DNA from: Vespa crabro
Lineage: Eukaryota > Arthropoda > Insecta > Hymenoptera > Vespidae
Reading direction: 5' to 3'
DNA: 64,000 bases
Assembly: GCF_910589235.1 (NCBI RefSeq)
Contig: NC_060956.1
Location: 127,001-191,000, forward strand
Shown: positions 1 through 11,706 of the stretch, piece after piece
How the letters are laid out: each line of letters opens with the position of its first letter
Numbering within the stretch: the stretch's first letter is position 1
Made by a program: the position numbers and the translations under genes
Notes under the pieces: model-generated
Seen by the model: the letters and a program-made list of their open reading frames with translations, nothing else
What the model was told of the DNA's origin: nothing
Database searches by the model: none

Positions 1-23
1 CTTTCCCTTTTCAACCTCTCTAG

Positions 24-150
24 GAGGAATACGGCCGGTGATGGTGACGACTTTGAAAAACGATACGCAGCCCGAAGACGAATGATTGCTCTTCTAATAC
101 GGATTCACCGCGACAGGCCGTTTGAAACGGTACTGCGTAGCCGAAAATAG
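24..150 (+). CDS. possible last exon of a plus-strand gene entering from the left
   Basis: A pyrimidine-rich tract ending in CTCTCTAG (bases 1-23) looks like a 3' splice site. After it, one frame is open for 41 codons to a TAG at 148-150 (first full codon at 25). The peptide is basic, with RYAARRRMIALLIRIHRDR in the middle and FETVLRSRK at its end. I do not recognise a family, and the rest of the gene would lie outside the window. The opposite strand is also open across the same bases, so the strand is not settled. No AATAAA follows closely. If real, the exon ends about 250 bases from the end of the symporter gene, in convergent orientation. Confidence 0.3.
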
Positions 151-396
151 CCGGGATTCGTCGATGCGTGCCGAGAACGGCAGGTCGACCGGCGCTTGCG
201 CTTGCAAATCGATAAAGAAGCTGCGTGTGCTTTCTATTTGGTCCACTCAGGATCAACCTCGATTCTCTCTGTGCTTTTCACGTATATTTCCATTCAAGCT
301 GCATACATACATACATACACATACATACATTCATATATATATATATAGAGTATTCGTCTTGGTAGGATACGTTCCTTTTCGCCACGCTAATCGTCT
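151..396. other. spacer between convergent gene ends, with CATA/TA microsatellite
   Basis: This is the spacer between the possible exon ending at 150 and the symporter stop codon at 397. It contains a compound (CATA)n/(TA)n tract at 301-346. I found no AATAAA signal for the symporter (minus strand) inside it, so the transporter 3' UTR may run past the repeat or use a variant signal. Confidence 0.6.
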
Positions 397-3242
397 TTAC
401 TCGTTCTGTTTCTTTATTATTTGACGATCGATGTCCTTACTCATTTCGAATTCCTCCGGCATTGATTTTAATGATACTTCCGTATATTCTTTACGTGGCA
501 GGAACCTACGAAGAGCAATTATTAAAAATGATGCTGATAAGAATAAATCTGGTGTGTACGTAAGAATGGTCATCGTATAAGTACACCTTTCCATTCACCT
601 TTTCATTATCGGAGATATATGGTCAGGATCGATCTCAGTTAGATCGACATTACCAAATAGATAACTTCCAATAACACCTACTACAACGACAATTAGCGAG
701 CCTATAAGGGTAAAGTACATAAAGGATATCTTGAAGATGCCCATTGGTTCTTCGTTTAGCGTTAACGGAGCTCGAGTGGTGATATCTGTTTCGTTTAACG
801 GATAAGAACATCCCTCGATGGACACTGGCAATAAAATCTTATGAATTTGTCCATTTGCTATGTACCATTCCGATCCTCCGGCTAAGAAAAACATAACGAT
901 CAAGGACACGAAACCACCTAAAAGAGCTCCTTCCGCGTTGGAACATGGGAACAACATTCCGAGTAGAAATAAACCGAGCCAAGGGCCATCGGTCACGCTG
1001 CGTATGCTAATGGCCATTTGGAAAACTGTCCCTAGATGTTCGACGACGAAAACTAAACCTACCGAAATTCCGCCAATGATAAGTACGATTATCTGTTCGT
1101 GGAAAAAGGAAAAAGAACAAAAAGGAAAATAAAGCTTATTCTTAAGTCACTCGACTTCGGGATTCATAATGCGACACCTACCTTCATGATGGTAGCTGCT
1201 CGAGCTTCTTTTTTTGGCCCGTCCGGTATCCAGAGCTCGATAAAATCTTTATAGATCGTACCGGACATGGTGTTTAAGCTAGCGCTCATTGTGGCGAGAG
1301 CTGCGCTTACAAGACCGGCTAAGAACAAACCTGGCAGTCCTGGTACGTTTCCTGCCACGTCCATTACGTAATAAGGTAAGATTTGATCGGCCCTTTTTAT
1401 TGTCTTCGAAATAACATGCAAATGAGAAAAAGAAATTGCCAATCAAACGATCTACCTATGTGTGTATATATATATAAAATATCTGTATAATAGGTATACA
1501 CCTAACGAAACGATTGTCTCTAACCTTGGAAAGCAAAGGATCGCAATCATAATATTTGGCGAATATGATTAATCCCGTGAAAACGGAAACGAGCTTAACG
1601 ACGATCAAACCCACAGCTGTTATGCCCAGCGCTCTGTTGCAGATGAACGAAACAAAATTTTAGGATTGTTTCTTGTTTGAAAGAAGAAGGAAGAAAAAAG
1701 AAAAGACACAATGAAATTTTCTCGAATTCGAATTACGTGGGTAATTAATTTACGTGGGTAATTAGAATCTTACCGTTTCGCATCTCTTTCTTTTGGTACA
1801 GAAAGGTACCTCTGAACGCATCCTTGATGTATACCAAGATGTACGAGCCACGTCGTCGTCATTCCTATCGTCATTCCCCAAAATGTATTTCTAGCGTAAG
1901 GGCTGACATCCATGCTGATAGAACAATCGCGTTCGTATGAGACGACGTTGAAATAATAAATAACGAAATAGAGTTTGCTCGTAGGATTATTTCTCGATGA
2001 ACTTACTTGAAGAATATTAGACGATTACCCATCTCGGAGCGTTTCCATACCTCCGATACTCCGCCAACAGATTTTATACCTAAGATAAGAACGGCGAATA
2101 AACCTCCGATCGTAACAGTAAACTGGATCGTATCCGTCCAAACGACCGCTTTTAAGCCACCCTACAAAATTTGAGTAAAATATAAAGCGATATTTCAAAG
2201 AATATTTAGATAATGTTGTTACATATTTATCATTAGATATGCGTTATAACATTTGGATGTTTACTCACTATGCTCGTATAAAGGATGCAAACGGCGCAAA
2301 GGACGGGCGTAATGGTATGCAGACTGAAGTCGGTTACTTGAGAGAATGCCAAAGCCGGTACGTAGATTACGATGGGTATATACATCAGTAACGATATGAG
2401 GAATAAAAGAGAGCAAAGTATCCTAACCCGCCTGCTGAATCTGACTTCCAAGTATTCAAAGGTACTGGTTAGTTGGAGTTTGAAGAAAACCGGCAGAAAT
2501 ACGTAAGCACTGATGAAGCACGAAAGGATCGACGTAATAATGCAGGCCGCATATTGAGTTCCGTATTGATAGACCTCGGATGGTACTCCTAATAGCGTAA
2601 TACCTGATATATGGCTGAAAATAAGGATATTATGACGATATGTATATATATATATATATATCTATATATTTTATTATTTTCATTCCAACCGATCGTCCGA
2701 ACGGTTCAAAGATAACGAAACGAAGATCGTTCTCAGATAATGAAAAATAAATATTTTCCTTTGGATTCTTTAAATAGTCATTACTGATAAAAGATAGTAA
2801 GCGTAAGAATGTCGTTACGATTTGATCGTTACTTTTGAGAGATCATGAAATGACGCGCTTACTCCTTCCATCTTTTACGATTATCTATATCGACAGTAGG
2901 TCATTGTCATAGCACTGCGCTTTCATTTCTAAGAAAGAGCTTGACTTTGTGTCGAAGCACCTATGTAATGGACATTTAATATTCCTATCATCGGGATCGT
3001 ACTTTGCATAGATAATCGATCGCTCACCTGGCTATTAAACTCATTGCTATTGGGAAGAATCCCATTCTCTTTCCACCTAAAAGATATTCCATGGTTGTGT
3101 CTTGCTTGCTGAAAAAGCCGAAATAAATTCCAATCAGGATGCTGACCGTTAGAATCATAGCGAAAAGGACGTAATCGGTCCATCCGAAAATGAAACGGTC
3201 AGAAATTTCGGAATTGAGAATCGACGAATCGTTGAGAGACAT
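397..3242 (-). CDS. SLC5-family sodium-coupled monocarboxylate/multivitamin transporter-like protein
   Basis: A plasma-membrane sodium/solute symporter. Eight coding exons join in phase at GT-AG introns: 3242-3028, 2614-2269, 2161-2007, 1914-1774, 1633-1525, 1403-1182, 1092-599 and 505-397. They give 596 residues, a normal length for SLC5A8/SLC5A6-like proteins. Visible family marks are the first membrane segment (WTDYVLFAMILTVSILIG, about 19-36), GGLKAVVWTD at about 188, VQRYL at 272-276, and the helix-8 core GLPGLF...SAALATMSASLNT at 344-367, which in the family contributes to sodium binding. The extracellular loop near the end contains GCSYPLNETD, with a possible N-glycosylation site. I chose the ATG at 3242 (MSLNDSS). 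An upstream in-frame ATG at 3299 would add 19 residues. Intron lengths are 88 to 413 bases. Family membership is clear, but the substrate (lactate, short-chain acids, biotin, iodide or other) cannot be read from the sequence. Confidence 0.93.
1733..1767. repeat. short tandem duplication in symporter intron
   Basis: Two near-identical copies of TTACGTGGGTAATTA lie in the intron just downstream, on the minus strand, of the exon ending at 1774. This looks like a local slippage duplication. Confidence 0.7.
2642..2668. repeat. (TA)n microsatellite in first symporter intron
   Basis: An almost pure TA tract interrupted by TC, inside the 413-base intron between the first and second coding exons. Confidence 0.9.
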
Positions 3243-3762
3243 TTTCAATTGCACGCTTTTTCCGTGGTATACAGTAGGTAGGATAAGTAGGTATAGCAAG
3301 TACTTTTACGTACGTCGCTGCGACTTATCTAAAATTACAAAATATACGCCTTTAGAAGTACATTTCCATGATTGCCTTTGCGCATCGTTATTTTCTACGG
3401 TGTACGGTACTTCATTCTTACCTTTGTTACGCTCTTTTCCTTTGAAACTCGTTTCATCTAATACACGATGGACATAACAATTCTATAGTTTATACCAAGT
3501 AAGTTATGTATACACAAGTAATATATAGGAGGTAAGTATGTAAACAGATTTTACAGATCCTGATACTATAGAAAGAGGTGGTACATAACGAAGAAGTAAT
3601 GGATTCGTGCGGAACCCACGGAAATACTAACTCGCAAAGTGAAGCACATGATACGGTAGCTCGAATGATTTCGTCTACGGGAGTAATTTATAACGGATAG
3701 ATAAGGGAAATACGTATATTTGATGAAAAATATCTAAAATGATATAAAAGAACGCTATCGGA

Positions 3763-3776
3763 TTTATTTCTTTATT
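3763..3776 (-). promoter_or_regulatory. candidate poly(A) signals for the APCDD1-like gene
   Basis: Two AATAAA hexamers on the minus strand (complements of 3763-3768 and 3771-3776) lie about 530 bases past the APCDD1-like stop codon. They are the first canonical signals downstream. If used, the 3' UTR contains the CA/CG microsatellite. Confidence 0.35.
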
Positions 3777-3860
3777 AGTTTCTTATTAGTATTAGCATTA
3801 TTCTTGCTTGAAGACAGCCGAGATAGTAGGCTATTTAAACTATAATATACCATATACTTA

Positions 3861-3865
<5 letters not shown>

Positions 3866-3911
<46 letters not shown>

Positions 3912-3918
3912 GCGCGCA
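3866..3918. repeat. compound (CA)n(CG)n microsatellite
   Basis: About 15 CA units are followed directly by about 11 CG units. Alternating purine-pyrimidine DNA of this kind is a classic Z-DNA-prone sequence. Confidence 0.95.
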
Positions 3919-4305
3919 CGAAGAAAAGAAAGAGAAAAAATAATCGTAATATTATGTATATACAAATTATGTACAAGATTCAGAAGGAAACCTCAGCTCA
4001 TCAGGTTTGTCTCACTCGGCGAGGCCAAAAGGATTGTACTTTGAATCACTGCTTGATATCGTTCGTTCACCAAAGCTTTTCATTATTTCTTATAAATATT
4101 CTCGAGTATTTTTTTTTATCTTTTTTCTCTCTTCTTTCCGTTCCTTTTTCCCATTTTATCCTACGAACGATATCCTTGAAACGAGTAGAAGGTAAGTAGA
4201 TACATACTAAAGTAGGTACATACTGTGTATTCGCGTACATCTAATAAGTACATACGACGGTAAACTTTCTTAAATTTAACGGACAATCAAATTTATATCA
4301 CAAAA

Positions 4306-5256
4306 TTATAATAGAAGACTGTCTGTTCGGTAAAAATAATGGAAAAAGAAAAGGACGAACGCGGTCAAGTGGACGGATGTCCGATTGAGTGAAATCGCCG
4401 AAGAAACAAGTCCATATTTAAGCCCTAGGCTTTTCCTAAGGTATACTCTTAATCTAGGATTGCGCGAATTCGTTGATCCGCATTGACGAAGCGGCATATC
4501 CCAAATGTCGTCATCTCTCGGACTTAATCGCAGGATGTATTGACCCGACCAACTAACGCCAATTTTGGCCCTTAATCGAAGAGTTGATGGCGCTTCTATG
4601 GCTAGAGGAACGCAATTACTGGGCCATAAGGTAAGAGGTTTGCCTGCCTCTTTGCCAGCACATCGGTCAACTATCGACATATCTCCTGGAACGAGGACGC
4701 TCTCGGCTACGTGAAGGTCCAACTCCGTCGTCCCGGATGGTGTACCCGAGGATGTCTCTGCGCTCGTTACGACCTCTTCGTGTTTCTTATTGCCCCTGAG
4801 CATAGCGGCAAATGATTCAATCATCGAAGGTCGAGCGTTTCGAAAGAGATGACGATAGGCCCCGTCCATACTTCTTCTCGATCTATCCTTTAGCCTGTCC
4901 ATCGAAGGATACCAAGATAGTTGAAATAGTTTCGCATTATCTTTTTCGCGTTTATATCTTCCGGCACGTTGCACGTAACTTCCTGCCGCAGTGATCGAGT
5001 AAGAGAAAATGATACATCGTGGATCTAAATGATAATCCCAACGACCTGTCCAAAGTTTGTCGCCGGAATAAATTTTCACGCGTCGTCGAGACCATAGACC
5101 ACCTTTGACGCTCTCGCATTGAGAGCTTATCCAGGAACCACCGAGCAACGCTGGAAGTGGCGCTACCTCGTGTAACAGAGGTGGATTATATTCCGTTCCT
5201 CGGAATATACTACCGCAGATCGGACATTCGCTTGTCTAAAATTTGTAAATGAACGT

Positions 5257-5294
<38 letters not shown>

Positions 5295-6314
5295 AACTTA
5301 CAATTGGTAGAAAACATGAGCATATACTTACGGTATCCATGCGGATTAACATGGTAGATTGTAACGACGTGGCTCGACGAATCCATGGGGATTGAACGTT
5401 CGGTGGCACGTTTGCAAGGGCCAATTCGACTTTCGATTTAACGTTTGAACCAGGGACAACGTATTTCTGATCGAACTCTTTCTTTTGCACTCTTAGCATA
5501 CTCAATTCGTCGAACTCGATTCCAAGCGTTTCCAAACAGTCTATCGCCTGTTTTCCTTTTTTCGAGAAAGGATAACTTTGAAGCGAATTATATCTTGGAC
5601 CGTACCAGGAAGGAGATTCGAATTGACGATGAAGACGCTCGTAAATTGGTTGAGCCACGTACGGACGCCATTTAGGTTGTAGGCTACAAGTGACGTTTAA
5701 TCTATGCCCAAATTTATTCGCGATCTGTGTGTGAAACGTCGCGAATAACAGGAGAGTTGGCAAATTAAAGGCGATCCATAAGGAGTACCATATCGTGCAT
5801 TAGAATAATCTAATTGTAATAGATATTTCTCGTTTATATTACCTGACGATTCAATGGTACAATATGAACAATGTCTATGTGAAATTTGGTATCAGTCGCA
5901 CCAGGTATCAACGCGGATGGTAAACCAAGTTGGATGGATCCACGTGCTACTACGGTGTGCGTTGCTATGCTACAAGATTCTTCGGCATAATGATAGCGCA
6001 GTAACAAGAACGTGCCGTTTTCGAAAAATGTATACTTTCGAATGATATATTCTGGACCGGTGCGTACTTCGCATCTAAGAGAAAGGTATTCGCTAGATGG
6101 ATCTTTGATACCAGAGGATTTTTATCGATTTTGCTAACGTATATCGTTTTATAAGAAAAAAAGCAAACTCACTCTTGAGACGACCATGTATAGCGTAGCC
6201 TAGTTAGACTGTCATCTTCTATTATGGCCCGATCCTCTCGGACGACCTTCTTGATAGCTGCCTCGCACTGATCCTCGCCGTTTTCCGATCTCCATGTGGT
6301 CGCCTGAGAAATGC
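4306..6314 (-). CDS. APCDD1: APCDD1-like Wnt-pathway membrane glycoprotein (first exon missing)
   Basis: Four coding exons join in phase: 6314-6173, 6074-5843, 5724-5332 and 5235-4306, about 565 residues, so slightly longer than vertebrate APCDD1. Two APCDD1 domains are visible. The first has CEVRTGPEYIIRKYTF, the C..THTVVARGSIQL strand and LGIEFDELSML. A linker CPICGSIFR follows. The second has LLGGSWISSQCE, YHLDPRC, GTTELDLHV, CVPLAIEAP and DMPLRQCG. The tail ends in a hydrophobic stretch (LTAFVLFFFHYFY) and stops, which fits a C-terminal membrane anchor. In vertebrates APCDD1 binds Wnt and LRP at the cell surface and inhibits signalling; the role here is inferred. The signal peptide exon is not included: the first exon listed starts with the last two bases of a codon, and the donor exon was not found in the next several kb. 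A 33-base GA repeat sits in the last intron. Confidence 0.88.
5260..5292. repeat. (GA)n microsatellite in APCDD1-like intron
   Basis: A perfect GA run in the 96-base intron between exons 5724-5332 and 5235-4306. It reads as a CT tract on the coding strand and probably forms part of the pyrimidine-rich region of that intron. Confidence 0.95.
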
Positions 6315-8970
6315 CTGAGAAATAACAGAACCGATAATATAATTAAAATGATCTCGAATTAAACGAAAAAGGATCGCTTTGCCCTGTTACAGTTACCAAG
6401 TCCAACGAATAATAAATTTTAGGTAAAAGGGAAGGTTAGGTTAAGTTGGGGGGTTGCGTTTATCGATAGAATTTGCTCGAATATCGTCGAATACCGAGGA
6501 ATACCGAGGAATACCGGGTAAGCGTCAATAGGGGCGCGGACGAATAGGTTGAAAATTCCTTTAGAATGCGATCCTTCAGAAATCTGAACGACAAGATCCT
6601 CTATTCGGTGAAAAAAGATATCCTTTTAAGTAACGCTTTCTTTTTTCACGCTGTTCTATTAGAGTTCGGATCTAGTTGCGTAAAGTTGTCTGTCGAAACA
6701 ATCAATTCGGGAATTCACAAAAATCTATCTAGCGTTGCGAGAGATTAACAACGAGTTTAAAAAGTCAATAGAGAGAAAAGTTGTCGCTGCTGCTTAACAT
6801 TCGATCGCTTTTGCTTCACCCTTCGAGGTTGGTCGTCAGCGTCTATCCTTTCATTGTTATCGTTTCGATTGGTATTCCAGTCGAATCGAATCTCGACTCG
6901 ACGATAATCACGTCGGCGGATACGATGCGTGCAGTTATGCGTCGTCTTCGCTTTTCGTATATGTTATTCGTACGGAGACGCGTTACAAGATCTTTGAATA
7001 CTTATGTACCTTTTTCCCGGGAAATTTACTACGCTATCACAAACGATTAAAAAAGCCATTTTGTCGGAAAGTATTAAATGCGCTAAAATGTTACGACCCT
7101 ACGAACGAATGAGCGTAATAAAACATATTAGTACGTACCAAAGATTATTAGTGGAGGAAGGAGCTTAATTATCCGAAACATCCTTGTGTGTGTGCGTGTG
7201 CGTGCGCGCGCGCGCGTGTGTGTGTGTGAGTTTGTGTGTTCTATGGGGAACGTTATTATCGAAAACCTTATTTTGAAATATTAAGTTATTTGATGCCTCG
7301 AAGGACGACGTTTTTATTTATTAGCGACGAAAGTTTCACTATTCGTACTTTTCAGAGAATACTCTCTCTGGCCGACCTACCCCAAGATTATATAGTCTTG
7401 TCCCCACTCTCTCTCTCTGTCTCTCTCTCTCTCTCTCTTGCTCGCTCTCTCATTCTCTTTCTTTCTCTTGTTCATGATCCTGCGTTGATCTGGGCCCGAA
7501 GAAGATACCTCGAAGGCAAAAATTCTCCTTTTCGTAGGAAAACCTTTCCGAGGAGCCCCGTTGTAAGGGTTACCTCGAAAGCGTTTCCTTGCTTTTTTTC
7601 CTTGTCTGGTGGGCCTATATTCGCGTATATGAAAAAGAGAAGAAAAGAAAGAAAGAAAAGCAAATCGTTGGATAGCGGATTTGTCTTCTTAGTATTAAGA
7701 AACAACTCGAGCGTCGCTAGAGCGAAATGAGAAAAAGTTGCGTTTACCTTTTATTGCGGCGAGGTCTCATTGTGCCTACGTACCCTCGGCTTTTCGGCAG
7801 TCATCGTAGGTGGCCAATAGTAGATTGAGAAATCTGCCTTATTGGGTGGGCAAAAGGGCAAAGAAAAACATCTGCTCCTTTGGAAGAATTTAACGCTTGT
7901 TTAGAATTTTCTCCAAAACATCTTTTTCTTCCTCTCTCACGTATATACATAGCATACACGCATGCATACGTGCACACATATACGTGCACACCTTAGAGAG
8001 AGTCCTGCGATAAATAACAGATCGGGGACAAAGTTTATCTTTTTACGAATGGTCGTAAAAGATAAATACGTCAAATGGAATATTCCTATAGAAAAAGGTC
8101 AGCTTGTGTAAGAGAACATTAAAGGAAACGATACGATAAATATATCGAATTTTCATTGAAAATTTCATTAATTAGTTTGAAATAGATTCGCGCACAAGAC
8201 ATTATCGCTGATGGAATCGTAATTAACGCTTGTCCATTATAAATAAAATGAATTATCTGATATTTCTTTAGTATGTGAAATAATTTACGCAAAATATATC
8301 GCGATCGTTTTAGTTTATCATAAATCGGAACGTTATCATAAATTCTCTACCGACGATAAGGACGATCGCGTTATTGTCGACGACAGAGGATGATTTTAGT
8401 CTTAACCGAGGGATGAAAAGAAAGTACGGTAGTAGCGCGCTTCATTTTCAAACTATTCCGCGTGTACGTTTGATCGTTCGAAGATCGATCGGAAGATGGC
8501 ACCAGGAGTCTCTGCGGTGGGAAAAATTCGAGCGATCGACGTCGCCGTCCGAAACCATGATGGCCGAGGCAGCGTTTGCTATTTCGAGGAGGGTAACGCG
8601 AGTGTGTGTCCTCTTTATCGAGTGTTAAATCAAGCGAGAAGCTCCCGAGCCCGGCGAAAGCATCCTTTAAAGAATGACCGACGGTCCGTCGCCACTCGTG
8701 AGTAATGACAATCTTTATTAAGATTTTTATAAGACGATGCTCTCAAGGAGGATCGGTCTTTCGTTAGGTTATATTCAGATTTTTTTCAGACTCGTCTATA
8801 TTCTTACGTCAAACGATCAACTGTACTAGCGTTCGATTATAGACGATTAACGCGTAGAATCCTAATGGATTTTGCGAAGGAAGGAAGAAACATAAAAGCA
8901 TAAGAAAATTGTTCGACGATGAGCGATTTGGCAAATTGATTTGCATCTGGTCGTTCTCGATTATTGTCCT
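6315..8970. other. gene-poor stretch upstream of the APCDD1-like exons
   Basis: Expected to hold the missing first exon of the APCDD1-like gene on the minus strand. I found no ATG-led signal peptide with a donor in the right phase that I could defend. Present are three tandem copies of a 10-base unit (AATACCGAGG) at 6490-6518, a GT/GC tract at 7184-7228 and a CT tract at 7407-7438. No other gene is supported. Confidence 0.5.
7184..7228. repeat. (GT)n(GC)n(GT)n compound microsatellite
   Basis: An alternating purine-pyrimidine tract of about 45 bases in which GT units flank a central CG run. Confidence 0.9.
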
Positions 8971-8977
8971 TCGTCAA

Positions 8978-8993
8978 GCGCGCGCGCGCGCGC

Positions 8994-9024
<31 letters not shown>
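8978..9024. repeat. (CG)n(AG)n compound microsatellite
   Basis: About eight CG units run directly into about fifteen AG units with one AAAG interruption. The same CG-to-GA/CT junction recurs at 10301-10338 and 60825-60860. Confidence 0.95.
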
Positions 9025-9025
<1 letters not shown>

Positions 9026-9102
9026 TTCGCGATGCATACGATACGATATCAAAAGTTTGAACGCGCATACGCGAGCCGCAGGTTCATTGGCCGTCAGCCG
9101 AT

Positions 9103-9170
9103 TGACGTCATTGCTTGACAGCGAGTGTCACCTGTTTGGACCGTTGCGCCTCGTTCGGCCCGTGACGTCA
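9103..9170. promoter_or_regulatory. paired palindromic TGACGTCA (CRE/ATF-type) sites
   Basis: Two perfect TGACGTCA octamers at 9103-9110 and 9163-9170, each followed by TTGC, sit 60 bases apart in a CpG-rich stretch. A TGACTCA (AP-1 type) lies at 9918-9924 and TGACGTAT at 9954-9961. About one TGACGTCA is expected by chance per 64 kb. The arrangement could be an enhancer or the promoter of the APCDD1-like gene. Function is inferred. Confidence 0.4.
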
Positions 9171-10174
9171 TTGCGCCGCGATGATGCAATCGAGCGTTGC
9201 AATCTCCGTTCTTCCAAGCGAGCGAATAGGAAGGATTATTCGCGGCCGCTTCTCTTATGGCTCTGGATTACCTTTCAATATCTCGTCTAATCTTCTAACG
9301 AACTTGGTCGAATTACGTCCTAACGATCGAATTATATATATATATATCTTCATACGATCTAAATCTTTTGACTTTAGATACGCATGCGTCCATTGGATTA
9401 ATAAAAAAAGATAAGCGATCAAACTTATCGAGAGATATTATTTTAGTTTCATTTATGGTATCGAGAATAGATAGAGATTTAAAATGTCGACTCGACTAAG
9501 TCGGAATACATGATATATAAGGTGGTCGAAGTGTTTTTTACCAGATGGCGCCACGTGTATGATATTACACATGTATGTATTGTAATACGGAGATAATGCG
9601 TTCGATATTTGAAACTATTTTAAAAGCTTCGTAGTTTGCTCGTATACGAATAGGTTTACTACGTCAAGAAAACGGGCGTAGAAACGATCGCGTAATCAAA
9701 ATTTATGTATGAGACGACATTTGAAAGATATTTGACGTTAGCGCGAGATAGCGTTTAGTGCGTCATCCGCGAGCGTAGGCGCGGATTCCGTGTAGGTGAA
9801 GTTGTCATCGCGTCCGGAATAGCATCGACGCGCGCGCGTTCAGGCTGACATCATTTCGACGGAATAATTTTATATTTGTTTCATATAAGTGTTCCATATA
9901 TGAAAAAATGCGGTCGATGACTCATTGTCAGCGCTTCGTACGATCAGCGCCGATGACGTATCGCATTTTTTCTCCCGTCAACTTGTCGTAGAGTGACCGT
10001 AGCAGAGATGTCTTTAGCAAAGTACGCGCAATACGAGATGGAAATGTTATTTTGGACACGAACGCGTCTTATTCTTATTCCGAAGGACTATCTTAAATAA
10101 TGCGAAACTCGTGTATGACGTATACGAGGTGTAATTGCAAGGAATGCCTGAAAATGACACCGAATGATTCAGAC

Positions 10175-10177
<3 letters not shown>

Positions 10178-10214
<37 letters not shown>
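10178..10214. repeat. (CT)n microsatellite
   Basis: An almost perfect CT run of about 37 bases. Confidence 0.95.
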
Positions 10215-10216
<2 letters not shown>

Positions 10217-10300
10217 TATGTCCACGCACGCTCCGTTCACGTCGATTTCACGTACACTACATCTGCGTGTTAAGTTAAATTGGCTTGGAGAGAACCGAAG

Positions 10301-10338
10301 CGTGCGCGCGCGCGCGCTCTCTCTCTCTCTCTCTCTCT
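10301..10338. repeat. (CG)n(CT)n compound microsatellite
   Basis: A CG run of about 15 bases passes directly into about ten CT units. Confidence 0.95.
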
Positions 10339-11009
10339 GCTTTCTTATATGGTTCACGTAAGTACCAACGAATAGCTAGAACGGATGGATATAATAGAGG
10401 AGAGACGAGCGCGCGCTCCCCGTAGGACAAGTGCGCCTACTCGAGGTCCTACTACTAAGTATCCATTTGCATATATCAAATTATGTCGAACAAGACGCGC
10501 GATCCAAATGGAAGGCACGGGGGGCTCTAACTGATCGCGATCATTCACATTGGTCCAAGATGTTACGCTTCTTCTCCTCCCTTCTTTCGGTGTCTTTTGA
10601 AATTCCGCTCTTACGTTTATGCAGCAGCGAAATTCCGAAAGAATATGATAATCGCGCGATGCGCTCTTTCGAGATATCGGGATTAAGGATAATTAACTGG
10701 TAAATACTTAAAGAAACACTTAGAGACTTCGTTAAGCGCAGTCGTTCGAGTCCAAGGATCGGTGCCGACTTTGCCAGTACCATCGCTCGTGATCCGATTA
10801 GCCAAGTTAATGGATAGAAATAATCGCCTTTTCGCTAAATGGAACGACGTGTCCGTATACGTAGTAATACGTATATTACGTAGAATAGTCTTTGTTCCTT
10901 ATGCCAAGTATCACGTCGAGTCTCGAGAAATTTCTTAAACGTCCTCTGCGAAATTTTATATGATATTAGGAAACGATTAGACGATGACATATTAAAATAT
11001 ATTAGTTCC

Positions 11010-11015
11010 TTTATT
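11010..11015 (-). promoter_or_regulatory. candidate poly(A) signal for the secreted cysteine-rich gene
   Basis: A minus-strand AATAAA about 246 bases past the stop codon at 11261. Position and strand fit, but no transcript evidence is available. Confidence 0.4.
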
Positions 11016-11260
11016 TAAATTGGCTCTTTTAGAGTTCTTTTTTAAATCTCCGAGATCCGGCTCGAAGGATTGCTATAACGTTAGATCTAACGAGAACGTC
11101 CTGGCGCGCGATGTCGATAGTCGAACGGAAAGAGCATAATGATTCGTTGAATAATATCCGACATAATAGATAAATGATCGACCACATATAAGTGGGATTA
11201 AAATGAATAAAAGGTAACGTGGAATAAGGATAAGTAAGCGATCGATAAGTCAATCAACCG

Positions 11261-11667
11261 TCAACAAGCGGCGGAGGGCCACGTAGCTGGCTCGACGTTT
11301 CGGAATTTCGCGCATACATCCGAGGTGCCGTAACGGATAGGAAACTGCACGATGTTGATGTCGTAGTCCGTGTTGACGAAAATGGCGTTGACAGACGGTA
11401 GGTGAAATTTATTGGCTAGATCGTCCTCTTGAATCTCCCCGGTTATCGGATTCGTATAAGCGCAACGCGTTTTTGCCAAAACGCAAGCAGTAGCGTTGAC
11501 GAGGAGTTGGCTCAGTTTGACGTCCGTCAAATTGAAGCTTGGAAAGATTCGCAGGGCCTCGCCTACGCACTCACGTAACTGTGGAAAAAGTTGTTCGGAA
11601 TAGTAGAGGATCGCGCGCCTCGACGATCTCGTATATCATATTTAGGCGCAATATTATTTAGGCTCAA

Positions 11668-11706
<39 letters not shown>

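Larger units (their letters stand above)
3243..4305. other. intergenic stretch: symporter 5' flank and APCDD1 3' flank
   Basis: Between two genes in the same orientation. The right part is the expected 3' UTR of the APCDD1-like gene and the left part the 5' flank of the symporter. It contains the CA/CG compound repeat and a double AATAAA signal, listed separately. No other coding region is supported; the open frames here are short and repeat-derived. Confidence 0.6.
9171..11009. other. gene-poor stretch between APCDD1-like and secreted-protein genes
   Basis: No supported coding region. It holds two long CT tracts (10178-10214 and 10321-10338, the second preceded by a CG run), bZIP-type sites near 9.92-9.96 kb and a 9-base inverted repeat at 9879-9905. 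It may include part of the 3' UTR of the next gene and the first exon of the APCDD1-like gene. Confidence 0.5.

Noticed and set aside
122..424. 100-codon plus-strand frame
   Set aside because: It runs into the CATA/TA microsatellite and overlaps the end of the symporter on the other strand.
860..1132. 90-codon plus-strand frame
   Set aside because: It lies antisense to a well supported symporter exon.
5236..5331. Extension of the APCDD1 exon frame through the GA tract
   Set aside because: The frame reads repeat-encoded serine-leucine on one side; the segment is an intron with GTAAGT donor and TTTTAG acceptor.
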